Source of the DNA: Pedobacter ginsengisoli
GTDB taxonomy: Bacteria; Bacteroidota; Bacteroidia; Sphingobacteriales; Sphingobacteriaceae
NCBI RefSeq assembly: GCF_030244015.1
Contig: NZ_JASSYX010000002.1
Coordinates: 1,054,001-1,118,000 of the forward strand
Length of the DNA: 64,000 nucleotides
Direction: 5' to 3'
Positions 25,576 to 32,960 of the stretch are shown piece after piece. The translations under genes were made by a program, and so were the position numbers. Under the pieces are notes generated by a model. The model made no database searches and was not told where the DNA came from. It worked only from the letters and a program-made list of their open reading frames with translations. Position 1 is the first letter of the stretch. Every line of letters begins with the position of its first letter.

Positions 25576-26928
25576 ATGCCGATGAAACAACTGATAATTT
25601 GCTGTACGTTGCTGCTCTGTCTGATGGGCTGTAAGAAAAAAGAGAAAGATCCGGAACTGACGAATAAAGACATCGCCAGGGTCCTGGAGCAGATGACCCA
25701 GTTCATGATCCACGACGTCACCAACCCGCCGCTGGCCGGCCGGTTTTATTCCTATGCCTGCATCTCGGGATATACCGTCATGGCCTTGAACGATTCGAGC
25801 GTAGTGCCTTTGAAAGGAGTTCTAAACGAATTTCCCGACATCAACACCCCTCTCGATTCAGGAGCATACTCCCCCCAGCTCAGCGCCATCCTGGCCATGA
25901 CAGGCACAGCAAAGAAGATGCAGCCCTCAGGCAAGAAGTTTGGCGACTTTGAGCAGCAATTTCTAGACTCCTGCCGTAAGATCGGATTCTCTGATGAAAT
26001 CATCGCACACTCACAGTCCTATGCCAATCAGGTCATCAAACAGATCATGCCTTATGCCAAAAAAGACCGCTACCACAGGATCAGCAATTACCCGCGCTAT
26101 ACGCCGTTAAATACGGAGGGCAGCTGGTATCCGACCCCGCCTGCATTTTTTGCACCGGTAGAGCCATATTTCAATACGGTACGTCCGTTTTTTATCGATT
26201 CCGCGCAAGCGTTCAAATCGGTTCCGCCTATTTCCTATTCAAAAGATAAAAATTCTCCCTTTTTCAAACTCCTGACAGGCGTTTATACAGAAGGAGGAGC
26301 AGGATTGACGCCTGAACACAGAGAGATCGCAGGTTTTTGGGACTGCAATCCCTTTGCCCTCAAAAATGAAGGACACTTAATGGTGGGCTTAAAAAAGATC
26401 TCACCAGGTGCGCACTGGGTCGGCATTACAGGTATCGCCTGCCAGAAAGCTAAAGTAAACTTCTCAAAAGCGCTGGAGATTTATACAGTCGTCGCTATGG
26501 GCATCACAGACAGTTTCATCAGCTGCTGGGACGAAAAATACCGGAGCAACAGAATCCGCCCCGAAACGGCGATCAGGAGACTGATAGACCCCAAATGGAA
26601 ACCCCTGCTGCAAACCCCGCCCTTTCCCGAATACATGAGCGGCCATTCACACATCTCCTCCACAACAGCGACCATTCTTACCTATTACTTTGGCGACAAT
26701 TTCAGCTATACAGACGATGTAGAGGAAAACTATGGGCTAAAGTCAAGAAAATTCAGCTCATTCAACGAGGCCGCAAAAGAAGCCGCCATGAGCAGATATT
26801 GGGGTGGAATCCACTTCCTGGACGGAATTGAAAACGGTGTAAACGTAGGCAATGCCATCGGTAAGCACATAGTAGACGAGCTCAAAGCCAATCAGATCAA
26901 ACCATTAAACCAATCAAATAAACTGTAA
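25576..26928 (+). CDS. Vanadium-dependent haloperoxidase-like lipoprotein (PAP2 superfamily)
   Basis: 450 residues. The signal ends in the lipobox LMGC (Cys19), so it is a lipoprotein. The vanadate/phosphate-binding site of the vanadium haloperoxidase/PAP2 superfamily is complete: K and R in DEKYRSNRIRPETAIR, the central SGHSHIS (GH histidine), and RYWGGIHFLDGIENG with Arg and the covalent-ligand type His. Members either halogenate organic substrates using peroxide or act as acid phosphatases; motifs do not decide which. It lies 59 bases after the FG-GAP lipoprotein gene and 36 bases before an outer membrane barrel gene, likely cotranscribed. Confidence 0.85.
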   Translation: MPMKQLIICCTLLLCLMGCKKKEKDPELTNKDIARVLEQMTQFMIHDVTNPPLAGRFYSYACISGYTVMALNDSSVVPLKGVLNEFPDINTPLDSGAYSPQLSAILAMTGTAKKMQPSGKKFGDFEQQFLDSCRKIGFSDEIIAHSQSYANQVIKQIMPYAKKDRYHRISNYPRYTPLNTEGSWYPTPPAFFAPVEPYFNTVRPFFIDSAQAFKSVPPISYSKDKNSPFFKLLTGVYTEGGAGLTPEHREIAGFWDCNPFALKNEGHLMVGLKKISPGAHWVGITGIACQKAKVNFSKALEIYTVVAMGITDSFISCWDEKYRSNRIRPETAIRRLIDPKWKPLLQTPPFPEYMSGHSHISSTTATILTYYFGDNFSYTDDVEENYGLKSRKFSSFNEAAKEAAMSRYWGGIHFLDGIENGVNVGNAIGKHIVDELKANQIKPLNQSNKL

Positions 26929-26950
26929 ATATCAATCTAAACTGTAAACC
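26911..26950. repeat. Two 20 bp tandem repeats spanning a stop codon
   Basis: Units 26911-26930 and 26931-26950 both contain ATCAA(A/TC)TAAACTGTAAA. The first copy includes the end and TAA stop of the haloperoxidase-like gene and the second repeats the same CTGTAA. Confidence 0.6.
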
Positions 26951-26964
26951 TTAATCATTAAAAC

Positions 26965-28068
26965 ATGAAGAAAATTCTACTGACACTCTCAGCTCTGGCA
27001 ACATTAACTTTATTTGCTTCAAAGACCCAGGCCCAGGGTTGCGTAGCCATTCGCAGTACAGGCGGCATCTGCTCCATGACTGAGCATCCTGAAGGAGAAC
27101 ACACCACCGGAGGCAGCTGGATATTGAATGTGAATACCCGCTATTTTATGTCCAATAAACATTTTAAAGGAGATGTCTATCAGAAAGAAAGACTTGAAGT
27201 CGGCAACGAGGTGATCAACTATCAGTTTGCTACCGATCTTTCCCTGATCCGCGTATTCAATAACCGCTGGTCGGCTATGGTTGATGTTCCTATCATTTCT
27301 AATGTGAGGTCCTCCAAATACGAGCACAATGCTCCGCCAAATCTGAGCGATAAAAGGGGCAGGACCAGTTCTTTCGGTTTAGGTGACATCAGAGTTGCCG
27401 CCTACCGCTGGTTATTTAACCCTGAAACAAGTCCTAAAGCCAACCTTCAGGTCGGTTTAGGGATCAAATTCGCAACAGGGGATTACGATTACCAGGACTA
27501 CTGGCAAAACGTAGGTCCGGGCGGCACACCTGAATTGCGTACTGTAGACCAATCCATTCAATTGGGTGACGGTGGTACCGGTTTAACTTTGGAGTTAAAT
27601 GGATTTACCGCTGTCGCTAAAAACCTTGGCCTGTATGCCAACGCCTTTTACCTGGCCAATCCACGTCAGAATAACGGTGTGAGGACCTACCGTGAAAAAG
27701 TAAGCGCGGCTATTGCCAATGAGGCCATCAGCAGTGTACCCGATCAGTTTATGGCCAGAGTCGGTGCCAACTATGCATTGAACAAATGGGTATTTTCCGG
27801 TGGTGCCCGCATAGAAGGTATTCCGATACACGACGTCATCGGCGGCAGTGGCGATTTCCGCAGACCGGGTTATGTCATTTCGGTAGAACCCAGCATTACC
27901 TACCAGCTGAGCAAGATCAATTTCTATGCCTCCGTACCAGTTGCGGTCTACAGAAAAAGAACACAAAGCGTCACAGACCGTGCCAGGCAGACGGGTCCTG
28001 TCTTTGTAAACGGTGATGCTGCATTTGCCGACTACTCAGTTAACCTGGGCATTTCCTTCAGACTCTAA
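26965..28068 (+). CDS. Outer membrane beta-barrel protein of unknown family
   Basis: 367 residues with a signal peptide (about 1-23, ending KTQA). Just after cleavage it has two Cys residues in GCVAIRSTGGICSM. The rest consists of alternating strands (SWILNVNTRYFMS, FATDLSLIRVFNNRWSAMVDVPII, LGDIRVAAYRWL, LQVGLGIKFATGDYDYQDYW) and ends in an aromatic/Arg-Leu terminus SVNLGISFRL, all typical of an outer membrane barrel of roughly 14-16 strands. I do not recognise the substrate; automated pipelines call similar proteins transporter. It is the last gene before a strong terminator and probably belongs with the haloperoxidase-like and FG-GAP lipoproteins. Confidence 0.78.
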   Translation: MKKILLTLSALATLTLFASKTQAQGCVAIRSTGGICSMTEHPEGEHTTGGSWILNVNTRYFMSNKHFKGDVYQKERLEVGNEVINYQFATDLSLIRVFNNRWSAMVDVPIISNVRSSKYEHNAPPNLSDKRGRTSSFGLGDIRVAAYRWLFNPETSPKANLQVGLGIKFATGDYDYQDYWQNVGPGGTPELRTVDQSIQLGDGGTGLTLELNGFTAVAKNLGLYANAFYLANPRQNNGVRTYREKVSAAIANEAISSVPDQFMARVGANYALNKWVFSGGARIEGIPIHDVIGGSGDFRRPGYVISVEPSITYQLSKINFYASVPVAVYRKRTQSVTDRARQTGPVFVNGDAAFADYSVNLGISFRL

Positions 28069-28092
28069 TCTAAAAAATACGTTTTTATCCAG

Positions 28093-28127
28093 GGGCTGTC
28101 CGATCTTTTTGGACAGCCCTTTTTTTT
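28093..28127 (+). terminator. Rho-independent terminator after the barrel gene
   Basis: A perfect 9-bp stem GGGCTGTCC/GGACAGCCC (28093-28101 with 28111-28119) is followed by eight T residues. It lies 24 bases after the stop codon and closes the 22.2-28.1 kb transcript. Confidence 0.92.
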
Positions 28128-28272
28128 ACGGATATCTGGCGGAGAAAAATCTTTGTACAGTTGATTCCGGGACGGTCAGTTTCTTCAGGGCAACCTCTTT
28201 TTTTTTCTCTCAGCGGTCTTCTCATTTCAGTCACTTATTTTGTACCTTAATGCTTCCAAATTTATAGGGGGA

Positions 28273-30378
28273 ATGCTCCAGGCGCTTAATCACATTTCAG
28301 GGATCCTTAAATTGAGAACATTGATCTTGTTCCTGATATTGGCTTGTATCGCCGAAAAAGGTAATGCGCAAGCCGATCCGGAACCTCATTTCAGAATAAC
28401 AAATTATGACTCTCATACCATTAATGGTTTCGCCCCAGCGGGATCGACCATAAAACTTTACTATGCCGACAGCGCTTCCTTTACCCCCAGGACAGGTGTA
28501 CCATTTGCAACTGTAGTAACCGATGGGCCGCCCTATTTCGTATGGCAATATACTCGCGGCAATGACCACCTGGGTGATTTTGACGGCCCGGTTGTGGTAT
28601 CCATGACCAGGCCAGGGAGCGCCGAAGTGATATTTGAATCCTCCTTATTAGGCGCAGATGAAGTGAAGATTCTCAATTTTCAGCCCTGCGCCGAAACACA
28701 GACAATCTGGATGTTTCCCGGTGCAGGCGATGTTTTTACCTGGCGGGACGAAAGGGGAGATATAAAAAGCCATGACCAACTGCTGAGAGATGCGCCCCCC
28801 GGAAAGTACACGTTGGAGTATAAAAATATTGCCGGTCGCCTCTACCGCAGTGAACCTGTGCTGGTAGAAGAACCTCCGCGTGCCGTTTCCGATAACATCA
28901 CGCTGCAGTGCGGAGAATTGTTTAGAGAATATGAAGGTCAATATACCGGTACGGCAGCAAGCTTCTTATGGGAAAACCAGGCAAGCGGTGCAACAATGAC
29001 TGGAGACAGGGTGAGGCTTTCTCCAGGAGCCTATAACTTCTATGTGACAAGCCCTGGCGGCTGCCGTTCAGATCCTGCAATAATAACTGTCCGTGCAGCC
29101 CCTGTACTTGCCCGGATAGATGTCAGCAGCAATATACAGGTTACAAAGACAAAATGCACCGAAAACACCGGCTCTATTACCGGTGTCAGGGTCATTCCGG
29201 CACCTAATCAGACACCTAATTACAGATGGAGGGACACTGTCGGCAATGAATACCCTGTGACCGACATCCAGGGCACGATCGACATCTATAACCTGGCCGC
29301 TGGTAAATATACCCTGGAGGCTTATACCGACAACAATTCCTGTCCAACCATTCTTCTTGAGGAAGAAATCGAGGTGGAAAATGGCATAACGCTAACCCTA
29401 AATCCGGAAATACCTCAGGTACAACCCAGTTGCGGGCTAGGCAACGGATCAATCACCGGGCTCTCTGCTACCAATGCGACCAGTTTTGAATGGTATAAAG
29501 GTGACGACAGGACTACACCGGTATCTAGAGAACTGGAGCTGCATAATGCCTCGCCCGGTTTTTATACACTGATACTAAAGAACGAATTCGGGTGTACACA
29601 TGAATATTCGCCCCATTTTTTCGAAATCTTTCCTGCCGTTGAACTGCTCACTCCGCCGGTCATGAAAAGCGACACCTGCAGCCTTGGTAAGGGCAGCTTA
29701 ACCGGCCCGGTTTTCAACACTTCAGTCACCTACATCTGGCGCAACGAAGCCGGAGAAGAGGTGGGCAACAGGAACAGTGACCTGCTCAATGTGCCTGCCG
29801 GCAATTATACCCTGACTGCGAGCAACAGCAAATGTCAAAACACTTTTCCCTTCACCATAGGCAATACACAAACGAACATCGTCCCCCCCTTAATGGAAGA
29901 CATCCTGATCTGCGCACCTTCCAGCGTAAACATCAGTTTCAAAGAGACCGCCGAAATCTACCGCATTTACAACGCCAGCGGCACACTGCTCAGCCAGAGC
30001 AGCAGCAAAGATTTCAGGATCCGTGTCGATCAGCCCGGAATCTATTACGCGGCACTCGGCAGAGGCAGCTGCGAAAGTCCCCGTACCATGTTCAGCATCG
30101 GCTTTGGCTCCTCAGGTCTGCAAATACCAACGGCTTTCAGCCCCAACGGCGACGGCATCAACGACAATTGGATGATCAAAGGCATAGAGGTATACACCAC
30201 ACCCGAAGTCAAACTTTTCAACCGGCAGGGCATGATGGTCTTTCACAGTTTCGGCCGTTCCCAGCCTTTTGACGGCAAAAGCAAAGGCGCAGATCTTCCG
30301 GTAGGCGTATATTATTACATGGTCCGGCCAAGTATAGAATGCCCCCCGCAAAACGGCAGCCTCACCCTAATCAGGTAA
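28273..30378 (+). CDS. Large secreted protein with gliding-motility-associated (T9SS) C-terminal domain
   Basis: 701 residues from ATG 28273, chosen because AGGGGG lies just upstream; a TTG at 28240 would extend the frame by 11 residues with no support. A signal peptide (about 13-33) is followed by several Ig/PKD-like beta domains of about 90 residues with repeated blocks: NTGSITGV, GNGSITGLSAT and GKGSLTGPV, each preceded by a conserved Cys. The last 85 residues form the CHU_C/TIGR04131-type domain: IPTAFSPNGDGINDNWMIKG, VKLFNRQGMMVF, FDGKSKGADLPVGVYYYMV. This domain targets proteins through the type IX secretion system and to the cell surface. Likely an adhesin-like surface protein. Confidence 0.88.
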   Translation: MLQALNHISGILKLRTLILFLILACIAEKGNAQADPEPHFRITNYDSHTINGFAPAGSTIKLYYADSASFTPRTGVPFATVVTDGPPYFVWQYTRGNDHLGDFDGPVVVSMTRPGSAEVIFESSLLGADEVKILNFQPCAETQTIWMFPGAGDVFTWRDERGDIKSHDQLLRDAPPGKYTLEYKNIAGRLYRSEPVLVEEPPRAVSDNITLQCGELFREYEGQYTGTAASFLWENQASGATMTGDRVRLSPGAYNFYVTSPGGCRSDPAIITVRAAPVLARIDVSSNIQVTKTKCTENTGSITGVRVIPAPNQTPNYRWRDTVGNEYPVTDIQGTIDIYNLAAGKYTLEAYTDNNSCPTILLEEEIEVENGITLTLNPEIPQVQPSCGLGNGSITGLSATNATSFEWYKGDDRTTPVSRELELHNASPGFYTLILKNEFGCTHEYSPHFFEIFPAVELLTPPVMKSDTCSLGKGSLTGPVFNTSVTYIWRNEAGEEVGNRNSDLLNVPAGNYTLTASNSKCQNTFPFTIGNTQTNIVPPLMEDILICAPSSVNISFKETAEIYRIYNASGTLLSQSSSKDFRIRVDQPGIYYAALGRGSCESPRTMFSIGFGSSGLQIPTAFSPNGDGINDNWMIKGIEVYTTPEVKLFNRQGMMVFHSFGRSQPFDGKSKGADLPVGVYYYMVRPSIECPPQNGSLTLIR

Positions 30379-30399
30379 GTCCTGAATTTATTACAACAA

Positions 30400-30522
30400 T
30401 AGCGGAGTTCTTTCTGAGAGTAGCGAAGGTCTTTCTGGAATGGTGAAGTGCTTTCTGAGAATAGCAGCTCTTTCTGAGAATAGCAAAGCTCTTTCTGAGA
30501 ATACCGAAGCGCTTTCTGAGAA
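30400..30522. repeat. Six degenerate 19-21 bp tandem repeats
   Basis: Units start at 30400, 30421, 30441, 30462, 30481 and 30502, with consensus TAGCnAAGCnCTTTCTGAGAA. They fill most of the gap between the T9SS-type protein gene (stop 30378) and the TPR gene. There are no unique spacers, so it is not a CRISPR array. Confidence 0.85.
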
Positions 30523-30623
30523 TAAGAGAATTAACTAATTTTTAACTTGTTGAAAAAAATAATAAATCTTCAGCTTATTGTTTTTTAACGTCTTAACAAT
30601 TAAATTGTACCATCTAAACAAAT

Positions 30624-31745
30624 ATGCCATCTAAAAATATACCGCTCATGAACAAACGTCTACTCAACAAATGCCTTTACGCATCCCTTATTGCAATCCT
30701 GTTTTTTTCCGCTCCGGTGTTCAGTCAAACTGATACAGATCCCAACAGAGCCAAACTAATAGAGGCCGTCAAACTGATGGACAAGGGCGAAGTCGATGCC
30801 AGCATCACCATCCTGAAAGACCTGCAAAAGGTCGACCCAAACAACTACAATTACAACTATGAGCTGGCCTATGCGTTTTTCTTAAAAAAAGACTACCCTG
30901 CGGCAATTGAAGTCCTGGAGAAACTGAAGACCAATAAAGACGTAAGCGATCTGGTCTACCAGTTGCTTGGCAACACCTATGACATGAGCGAGAAAGCTGA
31001 AAAAGCGGTGCAAACGTATGCCGAGGGCTTGCAGCGGTTCCCAAATTCCGGTAAACTCTACCTGGAATCCGGTGTCATGAACCTCAAAAAGAATGACCTT
31101 GCTGCCGCGACAAAGGTCTTTCAGAAAGGTACAGAAGTAGACCCGAAGTTTCCTTCAAATTACTACTGGCTGTCAAAGGTGTGGGCGACTACGCCGGAAA
31201 AATTATGGACCCTGATGTACGGCGAAATCTTCATGAACCTGGAGAGCAATACCAAACGTACTGCAGAGATCAGCAAATTGCTGTTTGATACCTACAAAAA
31301 TGAAATTAAAGTAACCAGCCCGGGTCATTTTTCTGTGAGCTTCAGCAACAATAACGTGGTCAATCCCAATGAGAAAAACCCTGATAAATTACTGCCTTAC
31401 GGCGTGGCCGTCTACGAAAGGTTGCTGATGATCTCCGCTTTGGGCTTAAAAGAAGTGAACATCAACACCCTGGACAGCATCCGTGCCAACTTTGCCGGCG
31501 AATATTTTAAAGGAAAGACCGCGGTGACCTATCCCAATGTACTGTTCAGCTATCAAAAGAAAATAGCCGATGCGGGCCATATCAACAGCTACAACCACTG
31601 GGTGCTCCAGAAGGGTGACGAAGAACTGTTTAAAACCTGGGTGGCCGCCAATGCAGATAAATGGCAGGACTTTCTGAAGTGGTTTGCTGCCAACAGGCTG
31701 ATACTCGACTCCGGCAACCGGTTTATTATTTCCGATTATCAGTAA
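30624..31745 (+). CDS. Secreted tetratricopeptide repeat protein
   Basis: 373 residues from ATG 30624; a second in-frame ATG at 30648 (MNKRLLNKCLYASL) starts directly before the signal peptide and may be the true start. Cleavage is likely after PVFSQ. TPR motifs cover about residues 45-190: KLIEAVKLMDKGEVDASITI, NYELAYAFFLKKDYPAAIEVL, VYQLLGNTYDMSEKAEKAVQ, KLYLESGVMNLKKNDLAAA. The C-terminal half (about 190-373) has no recognised domain. TPR proteins act as protein interaction scaffolds; its partner is unknown. It is bracketed on both sides by different tandem repeat arrays. Confidence 0.85.
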   Translation: MPSKNIPLMNKRLLNKCLYASLIAILFFSAPVFSQTDTDPNRAKLIEAVKLMDKGEVDASITILKDLQKVDPNNYNYNYELAYAFFLKKDYPAAIEVLEKLKTNKDVSDLVYQLLGNTYDMSEKAEKAVQTYAEGLQRFPNSGKLYLESGVMNLKKNDLAAATKVFQKGTEVDPKFPSNYYWLSKVWATTPEKLWTLMYGEIFMNLESNTKRTAEISKLLFDTYKNEIKVTSPGHFSVSFSNNNVVNPNEKNPDKLLPYGVAVYERLLMISALGLKEVNINTLDSIRANFAGEYFKGKTAVTYPNVLFSYQKKIADAGHINSYNHWVLQKGDEELFKTWVAANADKWQDFLKWFAANRLILDSGNRFIISDYQ

Positions 31746-31775
31746 TTGAAGACCTGCTAAGCTGATATTCGGGAG

Positions 31776-31841
31776 CCATTAAGTCGTGGTTTCATAGCCA
31801 TAAAGTCGTTATTCCATAACGATTAAGTCGAGGTTTTGGAA
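31776..31841. repeat. Three 22 bp tandem repeats after the TPR gene
   Basis: Units 31776-31797, 31798-31819 and 31820-31841 are each exactly 22 bp with consensus CCATtAAGTCGtGGTTtcATAr. They lie between the convergent TPR and DUF6266 genes and are distinct from the array upstream of the TPR gene. Confidence 0.8.
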
Positions 31842-31866
31842 CTGACAAACCGGCATCACCTGCATT

Positions 31867-32514
31867 TTAACCACCAATGCGACCGGTATATATGCTGGTC
31901 GCAACTGCCGTGCGCTCATCATTTATAAAGGAGATATAAGTTTCCAGAGGCTCGCTAAGCATATCGTCTGTGATGTGCAGGGTTTCAAAACCTTCAGATC
32001 TTTCTGCGCCGTACCTGATCGCTCTGACTCTTTCTGAGCCCGGGGCGTAGGCTAAAAGCATCACCTGATCAGAAGCCCTATTCTGGTCGTATCCGGTGGC
32101 CTGATCCCAGCTGAACTTTAAACCCTCAGGTACCACTTGCACAATTGGATTTAATGCCGGAGGCAGTCCGCCCTCACTGATGCGCACATTGGGATAATCC
32201 ATTTCTATATCCGGATATTCCCCCTTCAGGGCATATTTCTTGTTGTAGGACAGCGCCAGGTTATAAAAATTCTTTGTTGTATTTTTTGCCGCAATTGAAA
32301 AGCCCACCTTTAATAAAGGCGACAATGAATCTAAAAATTTATTGACTACTTTTAATTCCTGCTGATTGGCTAGCTGCCCTTTACTGTTGCGCTTAAGCTT
32401 GATCGGATGATCAGGATTAATCCGTGTTACATTTTGACCGTTCAGCATATAGGCAGTAATGCGGCCAGTCGTGCCCTGCATTGGTCCGAACGGACCACTG
32501 GTTAATTTACCCAT
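31867..32514 (-). CDS. DUF6266 family protein
   Basis: 215 residues. The N-terminal GKLTSGPFGPMQGTTGRITAYMLNGQNVTR and the later LSYNKKYALKGEYPDIEMDYPNVRIS, then FSWDQATGYDQNRASDQVMLLAYAP, fit the DUF6266 family that is frequent in Pedobacter and relatives. No signal peptide or membrane segment. Family function is unknown to me; several strains carry multiple copies. It is convergent with the TPR gene and divergent from the PVC-type cytochrome gene, so it forms its own transcription unit. Its promoter region should include the AT-rich repeats that begin about 140 bases upstream. Confidence 0.75.
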   Translation of the reverse strand: MGKLTSGPFGPMQGTTGRITAYMLNGQNVTRINPDHPIKLKRNSKGQLANQQELKVVNKFLDSLSPLLKVGFSIAAKNTTKNFYNLALSYNKKYALKGEYPDIEMDYPNVRISEGGLPPALNPIVQVVPEGLKFSWDQATGYDQNRASDQVMLLAYAPGSERVRAIRYGAERSEGFETLHITDDMLSEPLETYISFINDERTAVATSIYTGRIGG

Positions 32515-32652
32515 TTTTTTGTTCTTTTAGAAGATATTTAGTTGTTACTAAGATAGATAATATGTTTGGTATTCTCTGCACCTTCTTTACTATTAATTAG
32601 ATTATCTATTTATAGTTTATAGGACATCATTATATCATAACCAGGTCTATAG

Positions 32653-32707
32653 ATATAGAAAGGATATAGAAATGTTATAGCAATGTTATAGAAAGGTTAT
32701 ATAAAAT
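32653..32707. repeat. Five 11 bp AT-rich tandem repeats
   Basis: Units 32653-32663, 32664-32674, 32675-32685, 32686-32696 and 32697-32707 follow wTATAGmAArG. The period is exactly 11 bases, about one helical turn, giving phased TATA steps in an AT-rich stretch. Confidence 0.8.
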
Positions 32708-32907
32708 TTAAAAGAAGGCAGAAGGAAAGAAGAAAGCATAACGCAGGAATGACTGGGATTGGAAGTCGAAATACAATATTCGGGGGCAGTGGGGCAATCG
32801 ATTTCACAATTCTTTCTTTGCTTGTTATATTTTTTGTAATTTCAATCCACAAACACCAAATGTAAACCGGAGATACCAGGAAGAAGGGCATCAGCGCATA
32901 CAGGTCA

Positions 32908-32930
32908 GGACATGTAGATATGTCCGGACA
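32908..32930. promoter_or_regulatory. Operator-like triple half-site before the PVC-cytochrome gene
   Basis: GGACAT (32908-32913) and ATGTCC (32920-32925) form a 6-bp inverted repeat with a 6-base spacer; TGTCCGGACA (32921-32930) is a perfect palindrome sharing one arm. It ends 30 bases before the start codon at 32961, where a regulator could act. No regulator is known. Confidence 0.4.
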
Positions 32931-32960
32931 ATTCTTCCCGCGAGTCTCAATAAGAAGAAT

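Larger units (their letters stand above)
32515..32960. other. AT-rich intergenic region between divergent genes
   Basis: A 446-base gap between the leftward DUF6266 gene and the rightward PVC-cytochrome gene. The left half is very AT-rich (32530-32720), with an 11-bp tandem array at 32653-32707. The right end has three TGTCC/GGACA half sites just before the cytochrome gene. Reverse frames here (for example 32697-32891) show no protein-like features. The plus-strand G/C balance changes close to this gap. Confidence 0.6.

Noticed and set aside
30400..30522. CRISPR array
   Set aside because: The 19-21 bp units are directly adjacent with no spacers, units are degenerate, and no cas gene is present.
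32515..32960. Firm call of a replication origin
   Set aside because: Skew change and AT-rich repeats are suggestive, but no dnaA/dnaN-type neighbour or DnaA-box cluster was found, so it is left as a hypothesis.
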